Below, in pieces: positions 1 through 9,871 of a stretch of 64,000 bases of DNA (position 1 is its first letter; the number at the start of each line of letters is the position of its first letter). The notes under the pieces are model-generated. The model had not been told where the DNA came from. It searched no databases and saw nothing but the letters and a program-made list of their open reading frames with translations. Made by a program: the position numbers and the translations under genes. Source of the DNA: CAWBYL01 sp963793025 (lineage in GTDB: Bacteria > Actinomycetota > Acidimicrobiia > Acidimicrobiales > Acidimicrobilacustridaceae); assembly GCA_963793025.1 (NCBI GenBank), contig CAWBYL010000003.1, forward strand, positions 93,790 to 157,789, given 5' to 3'.

Positions 1-1621
1 TGGCGGTGACGAGCACGGGCCGCCCTGCGTAGAACCCACGGGTGACGACGTCGGCCTCGCCCAGCCACTGCTCGAACTGCCAGTTCCAGCGGGCCACGCC
101 GTAGGGGCCCCGGCGGTGGGCGCACAACACCCGGACGCGACCCAGCGCGCCGAGGGCGGCGGCGGCGTCCCCCGCTCGGGCCCACTCGACGGTGGCGCGA
201 GACGCGGGCTCGGCCGCCGCCCGGATGGCGTCGGCCCCGGCCGCCGACTCGCCGCCCGTCGGATGCCAGGCCAACGTGACCGCGCCGCTCACCGCGGCGC
301 CCTCCGGCGTCTCCGCCGTCGCAGCCGTCACCGTGTCGGTGCCGATGTCGGCACCGGTCGGCGCCGGCGGAGGGTCCTGGAGCACGGCGATGGCGACGTC
401 GGCGTCACCCCGACGCACGGCGGCGGCGAAACGCCCGACGCTCGAGGACCGAGGGAAGCGATAGCTCTCGGTGAGCACGGAGACGCACGAGGCCAGGGGA
501 CCGGCCGGAACCGGACGGCTCTCGGCGGCGGCGTCGAGGGCGGGCCCGGCGATGTCGCCGAGCACGGAGCCGGCCTCGACGCTGGCCAGCTGACCGGGGT
601 CGCCGACGAGGACGACCCTGGCATCAGGCGCCACGGCGGCGAGCAGGCGGGCCATCAGCGGCAACGAGACCATGGACGTCTCGTCCACGATGACGACGTC
701 GTGATCGAGGGGGCGGGCGGCGTCGTGCCGGAAGCCACCGCCGGGGCCCCGACTGCCGAGGAGGCGGTGGATCGTCGAGGCCTCGGCCGCCGCCATGCGG
801 TCGGCCAGCCCGGCGGCGTCGGGAAGGCCGCTGCGGCGAACGTGCTCGGACAGCTCGACGATGCTCTCGCCCATGCGGGCCGCCGCCTTGCCGGTGGGCG
901 CGGCCAGGGCGACCCGGCGGGGCGGCCCACCGGCAGTGGTCTCGGCGTCGAGGAGCAGCGCCAGGAGGGCGGCGACAGTACGGGTCTTGCCCGTCCCCGG
1001 TCCGCCCACCACCACGGCCAGGGAGCGCTCGGATCCGGCCTCGGCGGCGGCGCGCTGGCCGGCGGACGCCACGCCGGGCAGGAGCAGCTCGAGCAGGGCG
1101 GCGCGGCGCTCGGCCCCGAGCGTCGAGGCTGACGGGCCCTCGGCGGCCCGACGGAGGAGTTCGGTGGCGACCTGCCGCTCGTAGACGAGGTAGCGCTCGA
1201 GATAGACGAGTGGCCCGTTGACCACGAGGGGGGCGGGGCGGCTGGTGACCAACGGGGAAGCGGCCACGACCGCCTGCCAGCCGTCGACGTCGCTCGGCCA
1301 CGGCAGGGCGTCGACCAGCTCGACGCCGTCGGCACCGCTGTCGCCCTCCAGCTCGGCCGGGAGCGAGTCGCGCACGGTGGCCAGGTCGAGGCACACGTGA
1401 CCGTGACGGGGGGCCCGGGCGGCCAGTCCCGCGGCCAGGACGACGGCGAAGGCGTCAGGGCCGTCGACCAGCCCGCACACGCGGGCGAGGGTGGCGGCGA
1501 TGTGGGTGTCGGCCGCCGTGAGCACCCCCGCGTCACGCCAGGGCTGCAACCGGCCGAGGACGTCGAGCCCAGAGTCGGAGGCCTCGCCGAGGGGGACGGG
1601 AGCGCCGAGGTCGACGCTCAC
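1..1621 (-). CDS. recD: RecD, exonuclease V alpha subunit (3' end outside window)
   Basis: RecD is the 5'-3' helicase subunit of the RecBCD nuclease that processes double-strand DNA ends. The frame is open from a GTG at 1621 to the window edge (540 codons). Walker A GGPGTGKT lies near residues 206-213, inside VVGGPGTGKTRT. The last visible residues include the late helicase stretch GRPVLVT, so roughly the last 60-90 residues are probably missing. The GTG overlaps the recB stop by 4 nt (GTGA), so the two genes are translationally coupled. The alternative-frame ORFs here are Arg/Pro-rich shadows. Identity is firm from the motif and from adjacency to recB and recC. Confidence 0.93.
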   Translation of the reverse strand, partial: MSVDLGAPVPLGEASDSGLDVLGRLQPWRDAGVLTAADTHIAATLARVCGLVDGPDAFAVVLAAGLAARAPRHGHVCLDLATVRDSLPAELEGDSGADGVELVDALPWPSDVDGWQAVVAASPLVTSRPAPLVVNGPLVYLERYLVYERQVATELLRRAAEGPSASTLGAERRAALLELLLPGVASAGQRAAAEAGSERSLAVVVGGPGTGKTRTVAALLALLLDAETTAGGPPRRVALAAPTGKAAARMGESIVELSEHVRRSGLPDAAGLADRMAAAEASTIHRLLGSRGPGGGFRHDAARPLDHDVVIVDETSMVSLPLMARLLAAVAPDARVVLVGDPGQLASVEAGSVLGDIAGPALDAAAESRPVPAGPLASCVSVLTESYRFPRSSSVGRFAAAVRRGDADVAIAVLQDPPPAPTGADIGTDTVTAATAETPEGAAVSGAVTLAWHPTGGESAAGADAIRAAAEPASRATVEWARAGDAAAALGALGRVRVLCAHRRGPYGVARWNWQFEQWLGEADVVTRGFYAGRPVLVTA

Positions 1622-4600
1622 GCCGCCACCTCCCCCGTGGCCAGGAGCCGGTCGAGCGCCTCGATGGCCGCAGTGGGGGGCCGCCACCAGAAGACACCCC
1701 TCGTGTCGTCGGCCGGCCGGTGCGGATCCATGCCTCGGAGGAACAGATAGGCGGCGCCGACGAGATCGCGGTCGGGCTGGTAGCCGGGCACCCGCCACCG
1801 CAGGTAGCGGTGCAGGGCGACGAGGTAGAGGGTGGCCTGGAGCGGGTAGTCGTGGTGGACCATGGCCTCGGCCAGGTCGGTGGCGCCGTAGTCACTCGAG
1901 TCGGGGAGGAAGTTGCTCTTGTAGTCGGCCAACCAGAACGGTCCGGTGGCCCCGGAACGGGCGACGAGGTCGATCGAGCCGGTGAGCATGCCGGCCACGT
2001 CGACGTCGAGGTCCCCTCCGGCGGCCGCTTCGGCCCAGGGCCGCAGGAGGTCGTCGGCAGAGAGGTGGGCCAGGAGCACCTCGGCGATGCGGGCAGCGGA
2101 CAGGCCGGCCAGGGGGAGGTCGAAGTCGAGCTCGTCGAGGCGGTCGACCCTGGTGAGGTCGGTGAGCGAGCGGGCCCCGACAGGCCCACCCAACGGCGCC
2201 TGCAGGGCGGCGAGCAGCCCGTCGGTGAGGTCGTCGGGGGTGATGGGGAGGTTGCGGTGGTGGAGTGACTCGGCACACAGCTCCCGCAGCTCGGGGCGCA
2301 GGTCGGTGGCGGCGAAGTCGACTCGCTCCAGCACCGAGTGCACCAGCGTGCCGAATGCCGTACCACCCGGCGCCCCCTGGAGGGGCAGGGCGACCCTGCC
2401 CTCGGGGAGAACGGCGCCCGCCGGCGGCTCGGCGTCCTCGGCCGCCTCGGGCAGCGAGGGCTCGTCGGTCCCGCCCGTGACCGGTGCGTCCGAGACCACC
2501 ACCGGCTCGCCGTGGCGGAGCGCGGCGGCGGCCTCGGCCGCCCCCTTGACCGCCGAGAACGACCAGATCCGCCAGGTGCGGTCGAGCTCCCGACTGGCCT
2601 CGGCCACGGCCAGCGCCCGATGCGAGTCGCGGGCGCCGGTCCACGGATTGGGGACGACGTGATCGGGGACAGCCACGTGGGCGATGCCGCCGTCGGAGTC
2701 GGCCGCCAGGGCGGGCAGGTCGAGGACGCCGCCGCCGGCGAAGGTGAGCAGGTCTCGGAGGGGGGCGGGGGCGGGGGCGGCGTCCGACCACCACACCACC
2801 AGACGGTGCTTGGCTCGGGTGAGGGCCACGTAGAGCAGCCGACGGTCCTCTCCGCTGCGCTCGGCGGCATCGGCGGCCCGGACCCCTCCCAGAGGGCCCT
2901 TGTCGTACTTGCCCCCCACGAGGGTGACCGTGTCGATGCGGCGGACCCCGTCGAGGAAGGCGTGGGGGAGGCCCTGGAGCCGGGCCCCACCCGTCCAGAG
3001 GGTGGGACACAGCACCACCGGGAACTCGAGGCCCTTGGCCTTGTGCACGGTGAGGACCTTGACCGTGTCGTCGTCACGGTCGATGCGGCGGGCCAACACG
3101 TCGGGCGCCATGACCTCGTCGGCGGGGACCGAGTCGTCTCGTCCGGCAGCGAGGTCGGCCAGAGCGGCGAGCAGCGCCGACGCTCCCACCGGGCGGGCGG
3201 CGGTGGCACTCTGGAGGAGTTCGGCCACATGACCGAGGTCGGTGAGGTCCCGATCGCCTCCGGGGCGGCTGAGCACCCGACGAGCCAGGCCGTGCTCGCG
3301 GGCGGCGGCCAGCAACGCCGGGATGCCCCCGTCCACCAGGGCCGAGGCCCAGGTGCGCAACAGGTCGGTGAGGTCGCCCATGCCGTCGTCGTCGAGGACG
3401 GCGAGCTCACCGGCCGACAGGCCCACGAACCAGCCGAGGGCGGCGGCCCGGGCCCGCACCACGGTGGTGGGACGCTCGAGGGCGGTGAGCAGGGTGCGCC
3501 ACTGGTCGGCGGCCACGCTGTCGAGCACGCTGTCCGACGAGCTGCTCGCCGCCGGGACCCCCGCCGCGGCCAGGGCATGGGCGTAGGTGGTGGCGTCCTT
3601 GTTGGACCGCACGAGGACACCGATGTCGGAGGCCCGCAGCGGCCGCGCCTCGCCGTCGGAGCCCGGCACGCGGGCGTGGGCCAGCAGCTCGATCACCTGA
3701 GCGACGAGATCAGGGATGGCGGCGGCCCGCGCCGCCGGCACCGAGGTGTGCTCCGCCGGGAGCTCCCGGAGGTGGAGCGAGCACGGATCGAGGCCGGTGA
3801 GGCCCGGCTGGGCGTCCGGGCGGGCAGCGAGGACCGACTGGAAGGCCACCCGCTCGTCGCCGAACCGATAGCCGGCGAAGATCTCGTCGAGGGCATCGAG
3901 CAGGGCCCGGTCGGAGCGCCAGTTGGTGTCGAGGCCGGCCACCGTGCCCCCCGAGGCGGCGGCGTGGTCGAGGGCCAACAGGTACGCCGACAGCTCGGCC
4001 GACCGAAACCGGTAGATCGACTGCTTGGGGTCCCCGACCAGCACCACGTCGACCGGTTCGAGGGCGGCTACGGGGTCGAGGAAGGCGGTGCGGAAGATGT
4101 CCCACTGGAGCTGATCGGTGTCCTGGAACTCGTCGATGAGCACCAGGGCGAAGCGGTCGCGCAGTGCCCCCACGGCGGCGGGGCCCGTGGTGGGCGACGT
4201 GAGCACGCCACGGGCGTCGAGCAGGAGGTCGTCGAAGGTGCGGCGCCGGGACCGGCGGCGGCGCTGCCGGACGAGGGCGACGAGCTCCTCGACCAGCTCG
4301 GACGCCGGGGGGAACCGGTCGACACAGGCCTGTTGGCCCGAGGTGAGGGCCCGCCCCCCGGCGCCGGGGTCGTGCACCGAGAGCGCGGCGTCGGGGAGCT
4401 GGAGACGCAGCTCGACCGCCTGCACGAGGCGCTTGCGGGGCGCCGGGGCGCCCTCCGGATCGTGCCCGTAGCGGGCGAGCACCACGTCGTTGACGACCTC
4501 GGCCACGTCGGCGTCGGCCACGACCAGCCCCGCCTCGGTGCCGCCGGCGGCGACCACCCGCGCGCAGAAGCCGTGGATGGTGGAGATGGTGGCGGCGTCG

Positions 4601-4944
4601 AAGTCGGCCACCGCCCGCTGGAGGCGCTCGTGGCGCTCGACGCGATCGGCCTCGGTGCCCGACGACAGGCTGGTGAGGACGACATCGTCGGTGGCGGGGG
4701 CGCCGACGGCGAGGTGGGCGGCGGCTTCGGCCATCCGCTGGCGGATGCGGCCCCGGAGCTCGGCGGTGGCCGCCTCGGTGAAGCTCACGATGCACAGCTC
4801 GTCGGCCCGCAGGCCGCGTTCGGCCACGGCCCGGGTGGCGAGGGCGGCGAGAGCGAAGGTCTTGCCCGTACCGGCGCTGGCCTCCAGCACGGTGAGCCCC
4901 GTGGGGAGGGGGCCGTCGAGGGCGAACGAGGCGGGCCTGTTCAC
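1618..4944 (-). CDS. recB: RecB, UvrD-like helicase-nuclease subunit
   Basis: RecB is the 3'-5' helicase and only nuclease of RecBCD. Of 1108 residues, Walker A ASAGTGKT sits at 22-29, the DEFQDTD Walker B near 270, and GDPKQSIYRFR near 305. The C-terminal nuclease region carries LADYKSNF near residue 1005, the D-Y-K part of the PD-(D/E)XK site. The length is slightly below the 1180 residues of E. coli RecB. The ATG overlaps the recC stop by 4 nt, and the stop overlaps the recD GTG by 4 nt. An 889-residue ORF on the opposite strand (2338-5007) is a shadow. All catalytic landmarks I looked for are present, so the enzyme should be active. Confidence 0.96.
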   Translation of the reverse strand: MNRPASFALDGPLPTGLTVLEASAGTGKTFALAALATRAVAERGLRADELCIVSFTEAATAELRGRIRQRMAEAAAHLAVGAPATDDVVLTSLSSGTEADRVERHERLQRAVADFDAATISTIHGFCARVVAAGGTEAGLVVADADVAEVVNDVVLARYGHDPEGAPAPRKRLVQAVELRLQLPDAALSVHDPGAGGRALTSGQQACVDRFPPASELVEELVALVRQRRRRSRRRTFDDLLLDARGVLTSPTTGPAAVGALRDRFALVLIDEFQDTDQLQWDIFRTAFLDPVAALEPVDVVLVGDPKQSIYRFRSAELSAYLLALDHAAASGGTVAGLDTNWRSDRALLDALDEIFAGYRFGDERVAFQSVLAARPDAQPGLTGLDPCSLHLRELPAEHTSVPAARAAAIPDLVAQVIELLAHARVPGSDGEARPLRASDIGVLVRSNKDATTYAHALAAAGVPAASSSSDSVLDSVAADQWRTLLTALERPTTVVRARAAALGWFVGLSAGELAVLDDDGMGDLTDLLRTWASALVDGGIPALLAAAREHGLARRVLSRPGGDRDLTDLGHVAELLQSATAARPVGASALLAALADLAAGRDDSVPADEVMAPDVLARRIDRDDDTVKVLTVHKAKGLEFPVVLCPTLWTGGARLQGLPHAFLDGVRRIDTVTLVGGKYDKGPLGGVRAADAAERSGEDRRLLYVALTRAKHRLVVWWSDAAPAPAPLRDLLTFAGGGVLDLPALAADSDGGIAHVAVPDHVVPNPWTGARDSHRALAVAEASRELDRTWRIWSFSAVKGAAEAAAALRHGEPVVVSDAPVTGGTDEPSLPEAAEDAEPPAGAVLPEGRVALPLQGAPGGTAFGTLVHSVLERVDFAATDLRPELRELCAESLHHRNLPITPDDLTDGLLAALQAPLGGPVGARSLTDLTRVDRLDELDFDLPLAGLSAARIAEVLLAHLSADDLLRPWAEAAAGGDLDVDVAGMLTGSIDLVARSGATGPFWLADYKSNFLPDSSDYGATDLAEAMVHHDYPLQATLYLVALHRYLRWRVPGYQPDRDLVGAAYLFLRGMDPHRPADDTRGVFWWRPPTAAIEALDRLLATGEVAA

Positions 4945-7900
4945 GCGCCCACCTCGGCGGAAGAGCCGGGGATGCCGCCGGGCACGGCCACGGTGGTGCG
5001 GTCGTAGGTGCCCCAGACGCGGTCGGTCCAGTAGGCGAGCCGCGACGGCGCCGGGCGACCGTCGAGGCGCTCGTCAGCCCGCACCGGGAGGGCCAGCAGG
5101 TCGTCGAAGTCGCGCCCGAAGGCGGTGGTGAGCCACCGGTCGGTGCCGTCGCTGAAGGGACGCTCCCACACGCTGCGCGCCCCTCCCAGGCCCTTCTCGT
5201 GGAGGGCGCACGTGGTGGTGGGCGGCGCGGGGACGGCGTCGCACATCGCCCGCCGGTGGAGGTCGACGACCACGGCCAGCACCTCGGCGGCGGCCTCGGG
5301 CGACGCGATGCCGATGCGCACGACGTCGGCTTCGGTCCAGGACCGACCTCGGCCGATCACCGCCGCCCGCCACGCCCGCTCAGGGTGCTGGACGGTGAGA
5401 GCGGCGAGCTGCACCCACGCCCGGAGACGGTCCTTCGGTTTGAGGCTCGACGCGGAGACGGTGAGGAGGAGGTCGCCGCAGAGGTCGGGAACGGTGCCCT
5501 CCACCACCACCGGACCGGCGGGACCCGCCACCTCGACCTCCACGTCCACCGGATCAGGGGCGTACGGATCGCCGCACAGCTCGCCCTCGAGCTCGGCCAC
5601 CAGGGCGGCGACGAGCGTGCGGGCGCCGTCGATGGCGGCGTCGCCGAAGGCGAGAGGAGGCACGGCACCGCGGCGGCGCTCGACCTGCTCCCACCGGGCC
5701 TCGTCGGCGACGCCCGGCCCGGCCGGCCCGGCGGGGCCCGACGCCTCGTCACCGTCGGGCGGCACCAGGTCGACGGCGCCGGGGCCGAGGCGCACGGCGA
5801 GGAGGGCGTCGGCCACCCGCCAACGCTCGAGGCCGGCGAGGTCGAGGGGGATCTGGTCGTCGACCGGGTCGTCCTCGTCCGGAACGCTGACCTGCAGCCG
5901 GCGCCGTAGCAGCAGCTGGACCGGGTTGGCGCAGGCGTCGAGCAGCTCCGACAGCGGCACCCGCGCGGGGCCCTCCTCCGACGGTGCCGGCGGGGCGAGG
6001 GGCTCGGGGAGGAACAGGCTGGGGAGGCCCTGCGAGCGGCGGGCCTCGGCGGCGGCCAGGGCACCCCGGTCGAAGGTCCACGCCGGGGAGTACCCGAGCT
6101 CGTCGGGCACCAGGTTGCGCTCCGACCACGCCTGGCGGGGGTGGTCGACCGCCAGGAGCTCCCGCGCCGCGACGACACGGCCGCGAGCGTCCTCGGGCAC
6201 GCGCACCAGGGCGTCGACCACGTCGAACAGCTCGGCCAGGGCCACCACCGGCGGGACCTCGGCGTTGGTGCGCACGTCGTGCCCGGTGCTGAACACCAGC
6301 AGGCGCTCGCCGGCCGCGAGCACGGCGTCGAGCAGCTGGGCCCGTTGCTCGCTGCGGGCGTCGCGGTCGCCCACGCACGGCTCGAGGGCGACCAGGTCGT
6401 CGGCCCCGGCGATGGCTCCCGCCCCGACGTCGGCGTCCAGGCCGAGCAGGCACACCACCGGGTGGGGGACGCCTCGCTGGGCGGTGAGCGAGGAGACCGT
6501 GACGGCGCCCGAGCCGAAGCGGGCCCGGCCCGGCGAGCCCGCCAGGCGGGCGCGCACCAGCACGGCCAGGTCGAGCGGGTCGACGATGGTGGACCGGGGC
6601 TCACCGTCGAGGGTGGCCTCGGCCCGGAGGTCCTCGATGGTGCGCTCGACCTGGCGCCACTGCCACGAGTCGGCGTCGGAGACCGAGCACAACGCCGCGA
6701 TCGCCTCGGTGAGCGCCCGGCACCACCGATCGACCGGCGCCGGGGTGCGCAGCGCGGCCATGGCCCGCTCCAGGTGGTGGACGAGCTCGGCCAGGGCGCC
6801 GGCCACCTCGACGTCGTCGCCTTCGACCTCGCCGAAGGGGACGACGTCGCCCGGCGCCAGGCGCGGCCCGGCGGCGGCCATGGTGGCGCCGACGAGCAGT
6901 TGGTCGAGCCCCGCCATCCAGGTGTGGACATCGACCTCCGACGGGATGCCGAAGCGCTCGCGATCGGCCGGTCCCAGCCCCCACCGGACGTTGGTGGCCT
7001 CGGCCCACTCCCCGATGCGGGCGAGGGCGGAGGTGTCGAGGCCGAAGCGGTGACGCACCGGCGGGCGAGCGGCGAAGGCCAGAACCGAACTGGCCCGGAA
7101 CCGACCGTCCAGGAGGTCGAGCAGGGCCCCGGCGGCGTCGAGAAGGGGGTTGTCCTGGCGGAGGCTGCGATCGGCGACCCGCACGGGGATGGCGGGGACC
7201 CCGTGGTCGGGATCCCCCGCGAACGCGGCATCGATCAGCGGCGCGAAGCGGGCGACGTCCGGGCACAGCACGGCGACGTGGCGCGGCTCGACGAGGGGCG
7301 CACCGTGCTCGTCGCTCTCCTCGAACAGGTGGAGCAGGGCGTCGCGCAGGACCTCCACCTGCCGGGCCGGGCCGTAGGCCCGGTGCCACCGGATGCTGGC
7401 GTCGTCCGGGGCGAGCAGCGGTCGTGGATCGGGGTGGAACAGCACCCCCTCACCGGAGTCCCGAGGTGGGCCGACGGGCGACTCGTCGGCCCGCAACCCG
7501 TGCTGCAGCCGGGCCAGCACCGTGGGGTGCTCAGGCAGCGACGAGACCGGGTCAGGTGCCCGGATCGTGGTCTCAGCGGCCCCGGCGGCGGCGTCGAGCA
7601 ACAACACGTTGGCCTCGCGCGACGTGCGCCCCCAGGTGGTGACGAGGTCGTGGCCGCGACCGACCGGCACGTCGACCTCCGCCTCCCGGGTGCGCGAGAC
7701 GGGAAGCCGCAGCGGGAGGTGCAGCTGGGCGCGGACGTCGGCCCACCGTTCGGCCGACGCCACCGGGGCGAGGACGTGGACCTCGCGGTGCCCGGCCAGC
7801 GCGGCCAGGACCTGGAGGTGAGGCGGCGGCAACGAGGCCAGGCCGAACACCACCACCCGGTCGGGCACCTCGGCCGGCACCGAACCGGCTCGCAGGGCGG

Positions 7901-8474
7901 CCACCAGCTCCCGGGTGCGTTCGGCATCGGATGCCGCGCCGAGGTGGGACCGCAGCGCCCGCCACAGCGCGGGCTGCCACCGGTGGTGGGGGGCGAGGGC
8001 CTGCCCGCCGGAGCCCACGTCGACCCCTTCACTCCAGCGCACCACCATGTCGGGCCGGTACAGCGTGTAGCGGTCGAACAGGTCGGCGATGGCCCGAGCC
8101 CGGACCGGGTCGGCGGACTGGCCGAGCTCGGAGCCCTGCTCCTGGAGGACGTGGTGGACCGCCCAGGTGAGGGGCCCGACCGCCCAGGAGCCCAGGCCGG
8201 CGTCCTGGCCCAGGACCCGGCCGACGAGATCGGCCGGGAAGGTGAAGTCGAGGTTGGCGGCGATGCCGTCGGAGCCGACGGCGGTGGCCCCCAGGCGGCG
8301 GGCCAGACGGGCCACCAGCCAGCTGCGAACGCCGTCACCGGGGACGACCACCACCTCACGGGTGAAGGGATCGGGGAGCGGGTGGGCCAGAACCTCGGCC
8401 AGGGTGTCGGCCAACGGCTCGAGCGACCCCGCCACGGTCAGCTGGAACGCCACGTCGGCGAGGCTACCCAGCAC
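4941..8474 (-). CDS. recC: RecC, exonuclease V gamma subunit
   Basis: RecC is the scaffold and Chi-scanning subunit of RecBCD. The 1177-residue protein has the RecC-type opening (QLTVAGSLEPLADTL), the early VVVPGDGVRSWL stretch and the DRYTLYRPDMV region. It lacks a Walker A motif, as expected for the inactive helicase fold of RecC. It is the first gene of recC-recB-recD. The start used is GTG at 8474; an in-frame GTG about six codons downstream (8456) is also possible. Upstream, a hairpin at 8487-8508 separates it from the co-directional VOC gene. Confidence 0.94.
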   Translation of the reverse strand: MLGSLADVAFQLTVAGSLEPLADTLAEVLAHPLPDPFTREVVVVPGDGVRSWLVARLARRLGATAVGSDGIAANLDFTFPADLVGRVLGQDAGLGSWAVGPLTWAVHHVLQEQGSELGQSADPVRARAIADLFDRYTLYRPDMVVRWSEGVDVGSGGQALAPHHRWQPALWRALRSHLGAASDAERTRELVAALRAGSVPAEVPDRVVVFGLASLPPPHLQVLAALAGHREVHVLAPVASAERWADVRAQLHLPLRLPVSRTREAEVDVPVGRGHDLVTTWGRTSREANVLLLDAAAGAAETTIRAPDPVSSLPEHPTVLARLQHGLRADESPVGPPRDSGEGVLFHPDPRPLLAPDDASIRWHRAYGPARQVEVLRDALLHLFEESDEHGAPLVEPRHVAVLCPDVARFAPLIDAAFAGDPDHGVPAIPVRVADRSLRQDNPLLDAAGALLDLLDGRFRASSVLAFAARPPVRHRFGLDTSALARIGEWAEATNVRWGLGPADRERFGIPSEVDVHTWMAGLDQLLVGATMAAAGPRLAPGDVVPFGEVEGDDVEVAGALAELVHHLERAMAALRTPAPVDRWCRALTEAIAALCSVSDADSWQWRQVERTIEDLRAEATLDGEPRSTIVDPLDLAVLVRARLAGSPGRARFGSGAVTVSSLTAQRGVPHPVVCLLGLDADVGAGAIAGADDLVALEPCVGDRDARSEQRAQLLDAVLAAGERLLVFSTGHDVRTNAEVPPVVALAELFDVVDALVRVPEDARGRVVAARELLAVDHPRQAWSERNLVPDELGYSPAWTFDRGALAAAEARRSQGLPSLFLPEPLAPPAPSEEGPARVPLSELLDACANPVQLLLRRRLQVSVPDEDDPVDDQIPLDLAGLERWRVADALLAVRLGPGAVDLVPPDGDEASGPAGPAGPGVADEARWEQVERRRGAVPPLAFGDAAIDGARTLVAALVAELEGELCGDPYAPDPVDVEVEVAGPAGPVVVEGTVPDLCGDLLLTVSASSLKPKDRLRAWVQLAALTVQHPERAWRAAVIGRGRSWTEADVVRIGIASPEAAAEVLAVVVDLHRRAMCDAVPAPPTTTCALHEKGLGGARSVWERPFSDGTDRWLTTAFGRDFDDLLALPVRADERLDGRPAPSRLAYWTDRVWGTYDRTTVAVPGGIPGSSAEVGA

Positions 8475-8486
8475 CTGCGACAGCGT

Positions 8487-8508
8487 CGGCGGGACGGACG
8501 ACCCGCCG
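8487..8508 (-). terminator. Hairpin between VOC gene and recC
   Basis: The arms CGGCGGG and CCCGCCG pair perfectly (7 bp) around an 8-nt loop. The hairpin lies between the stop of the VOC gene and the start of recC on the same strand. No T-run follows, as is common in high-GC actinobacteria, so termination is inferred from position. Confidence 0.45.
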
Positions 8509-8522
8509 CTTCACCCGACGGA

Positions 8523-9305
8523 TCAGTCGACCTGCACCAGGCTGAAGTGGGACCCGTTCACGTCGGTGACATTGGCCATGCGGCCGTAGGGCGAATCCAC
8601 GGCCGGGGTCACGATCGTGCCTCCCAACTCGACGACCCTGGCCACCGCGGCATCGGTGTCGGCCGTGCCGAAGTAGATCGCCCAGTGCGACGGCGCCCCC
8701 TCGGGGAGCATGTCGGCGGCGTCCATCAACCCCGCGAACTCGCTCCCCTCGGCCTTGGAGTCCCCGCTGACGGTGCTGTAGCGGAACTCGGGCGTGTCGC
8801 TCATGGTGTCGATGCTCCAGCCGAAGACCTTCTCGTAGAAGGGAAGGGCGGCGGCGTACTGGGCCGAGCGCAGCTCGAACCAGCAGGGTGCCCCCACCTC
8901 GGCGATGCGGCCGAAGCCCTCGTGCTGGCCCGGCTTCCAGAACCCGATGGCGGCACCACCGGCGTCGATCACGAAACCCATGACGCCGAGGTCGCCGACG
9001 GGCATCGGGTTCACGACCACGGTGCCGCCGCTGGCGTTGGTGCCCTCGATGACAGCATCGGGATCGTCGACCCGGAGGTAGACGGACCAGGTGTCGCCCA
9101 TGCCGTCGTCGTTCGCCGAGGACATCCCGCCGGCGATCATCTCGCCGTCGAGGTGGAAGTTGAAGTAGCCGCCGAACTCCTCGTTGGGGGCGTCGGCCGA
9201 CCACCCGAAGAGCTCCGAGTAGAAGCGCTTGCTCGCCTCCGGATCCGAGGTCTGGAGGTCGACCCAGCAAGGGGCGCCGACGGGGGCGTCGTAGGGGGAG
9301 GTCAT
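8523..9305 (-). CDS. Two-domain VOC (glyoxalase-fold) family protein
   Basis: The 260-residue protein has two tandem vicinal-oxygen-chelate modules, each opening with VGAPCW (near residues 8 and 135). Each continues with a pattern of the type FYxxLFGWSxD (first module) or FYEKVFGWSID (second). The layout matches the mycobacterial CFP30B-like glyoxalase-fold proteins, whose substrate is unsettled. I chose the ATG at 9305 because AGGAGA lies about eight bases upstream; a 26-codon longer reading from 9383 has no better site. It is divergent from the flavodoxin-like gene. The family call is firm, the reaction is not. Confidence 0.85.
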   Translation of the reverse strand: MTSPYDAPVGAPCWVDLQTSDPEASKRFYSELFGWSADAPNEEFGGYFNFHLDGEMIAGGMSSANDDGMGDTWSVYLRVDDPDAVIEGTNASGGTVVVNPMPVGDLGVMGFVIDAGGAAIGFWKPGQHEGFGRIAEVGAPCWFELRSAQYAAALPFYEKVFGWSIDTMSDTPEFRYSTVSGDSKAEGSEFAGLMDAADMLPEGAPSHWAIYFGTADTDAAVARVVELGGTIVTPAVDSPYGRMANVTDVNGSHFSLVQVD

Positions 9306-9409
9306 GACCGTGTCTCCTGTGCGATGGAAGATGATGGGCACCTGATCCGACCGGCGCCGGTCCGCGGACTCATCGGTGCCCACGCGAGCGTCGCGCGACG
9401 CTGGACGGT

Positions 9410-9871
9410 GTGCCCCGGCTGCTCATCGTCCACCACACCCCGTCACCCGCCATGCACACGCTCCTCGACGCCGTCCTGTCCGGGGCCGGCGACGACCAGA
9501 TCGAGGGGGTCGACGTGGTGGCCCGCGCCGCCTTGGCCGCCACCGCCACCGACGTGCTCGAGGCCGACGGCTACCTGCTCGGAACGCCGGCCAACCTGGG
9601 CTACATGGCGGGGGCGCTGAAGCACTTCTTCGACCAGATCTACTACCCGTGCCTCACCGACACCGTGGGTCGTCCGTTCGGCCTCTGGGTCCACGGCAAC
9701 GACGACACCGCCGGGGCGGTGCGGTCCGTCGAGACCGTGACGACCGGTCTCCAGTGGCGGCTCGCCCAGCCGGTGTTGGCGTCGGTGGGACCGCCGGACC
9801 GCGCCGCCGTCGACGCCGCCTGGGAGCTGGGGGCCTCCATGGCCGCCCTGCTGGCCGAGGGGCTGGCGTGA
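9410..9871 (+). CDS. Flavodoxin / NAD(P)H-FMN reductase-like protein
   Basis: This 153-residue protein starts at GTG with a beta-strand and phosphate-loop region (LLIVHHTPSPAMHTL). It contains GYLLGTPANLGYMAGALKHFFDQ, matching the flavodoxin-like family where the tract Y-x-x-G-x-P-x-x-x-G contacts FMN. It lacks any obvious second domain and is short for the family. The TGA overlaps the GTG of the downstream macro-domain gene by 4 nt, so the pair is co-translated. Redox partner and substrate are unknown. Confidence 0.75.
   Translation: MPRLLIVHHTPSPAMHTLLDAVLSGAGDDQIEGVDVVARAALAATATDVLEADGYLLGTPANLGYMAGALKHFFDQIYYPCLTDTVGRPFGLWVHGNDDTAGAVRSVETVTTGLQWRLAQPVLASVGPPDRAAVDAAWELGASMAALLAEGLA

Noticed and set aside
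2338..5007. 889-residue plus-strand ORF opposite recB
   Set aside because: Gly/Glu/His-rich low-complexity sequence without domains; a GC-bias shadow of recB, which has all its motifs.
6141..9620. 1159-residue plus-strand ORF opposite recC
   Set aside because: Same kind of shadow; it also crosses the VOC gene and its promoter.
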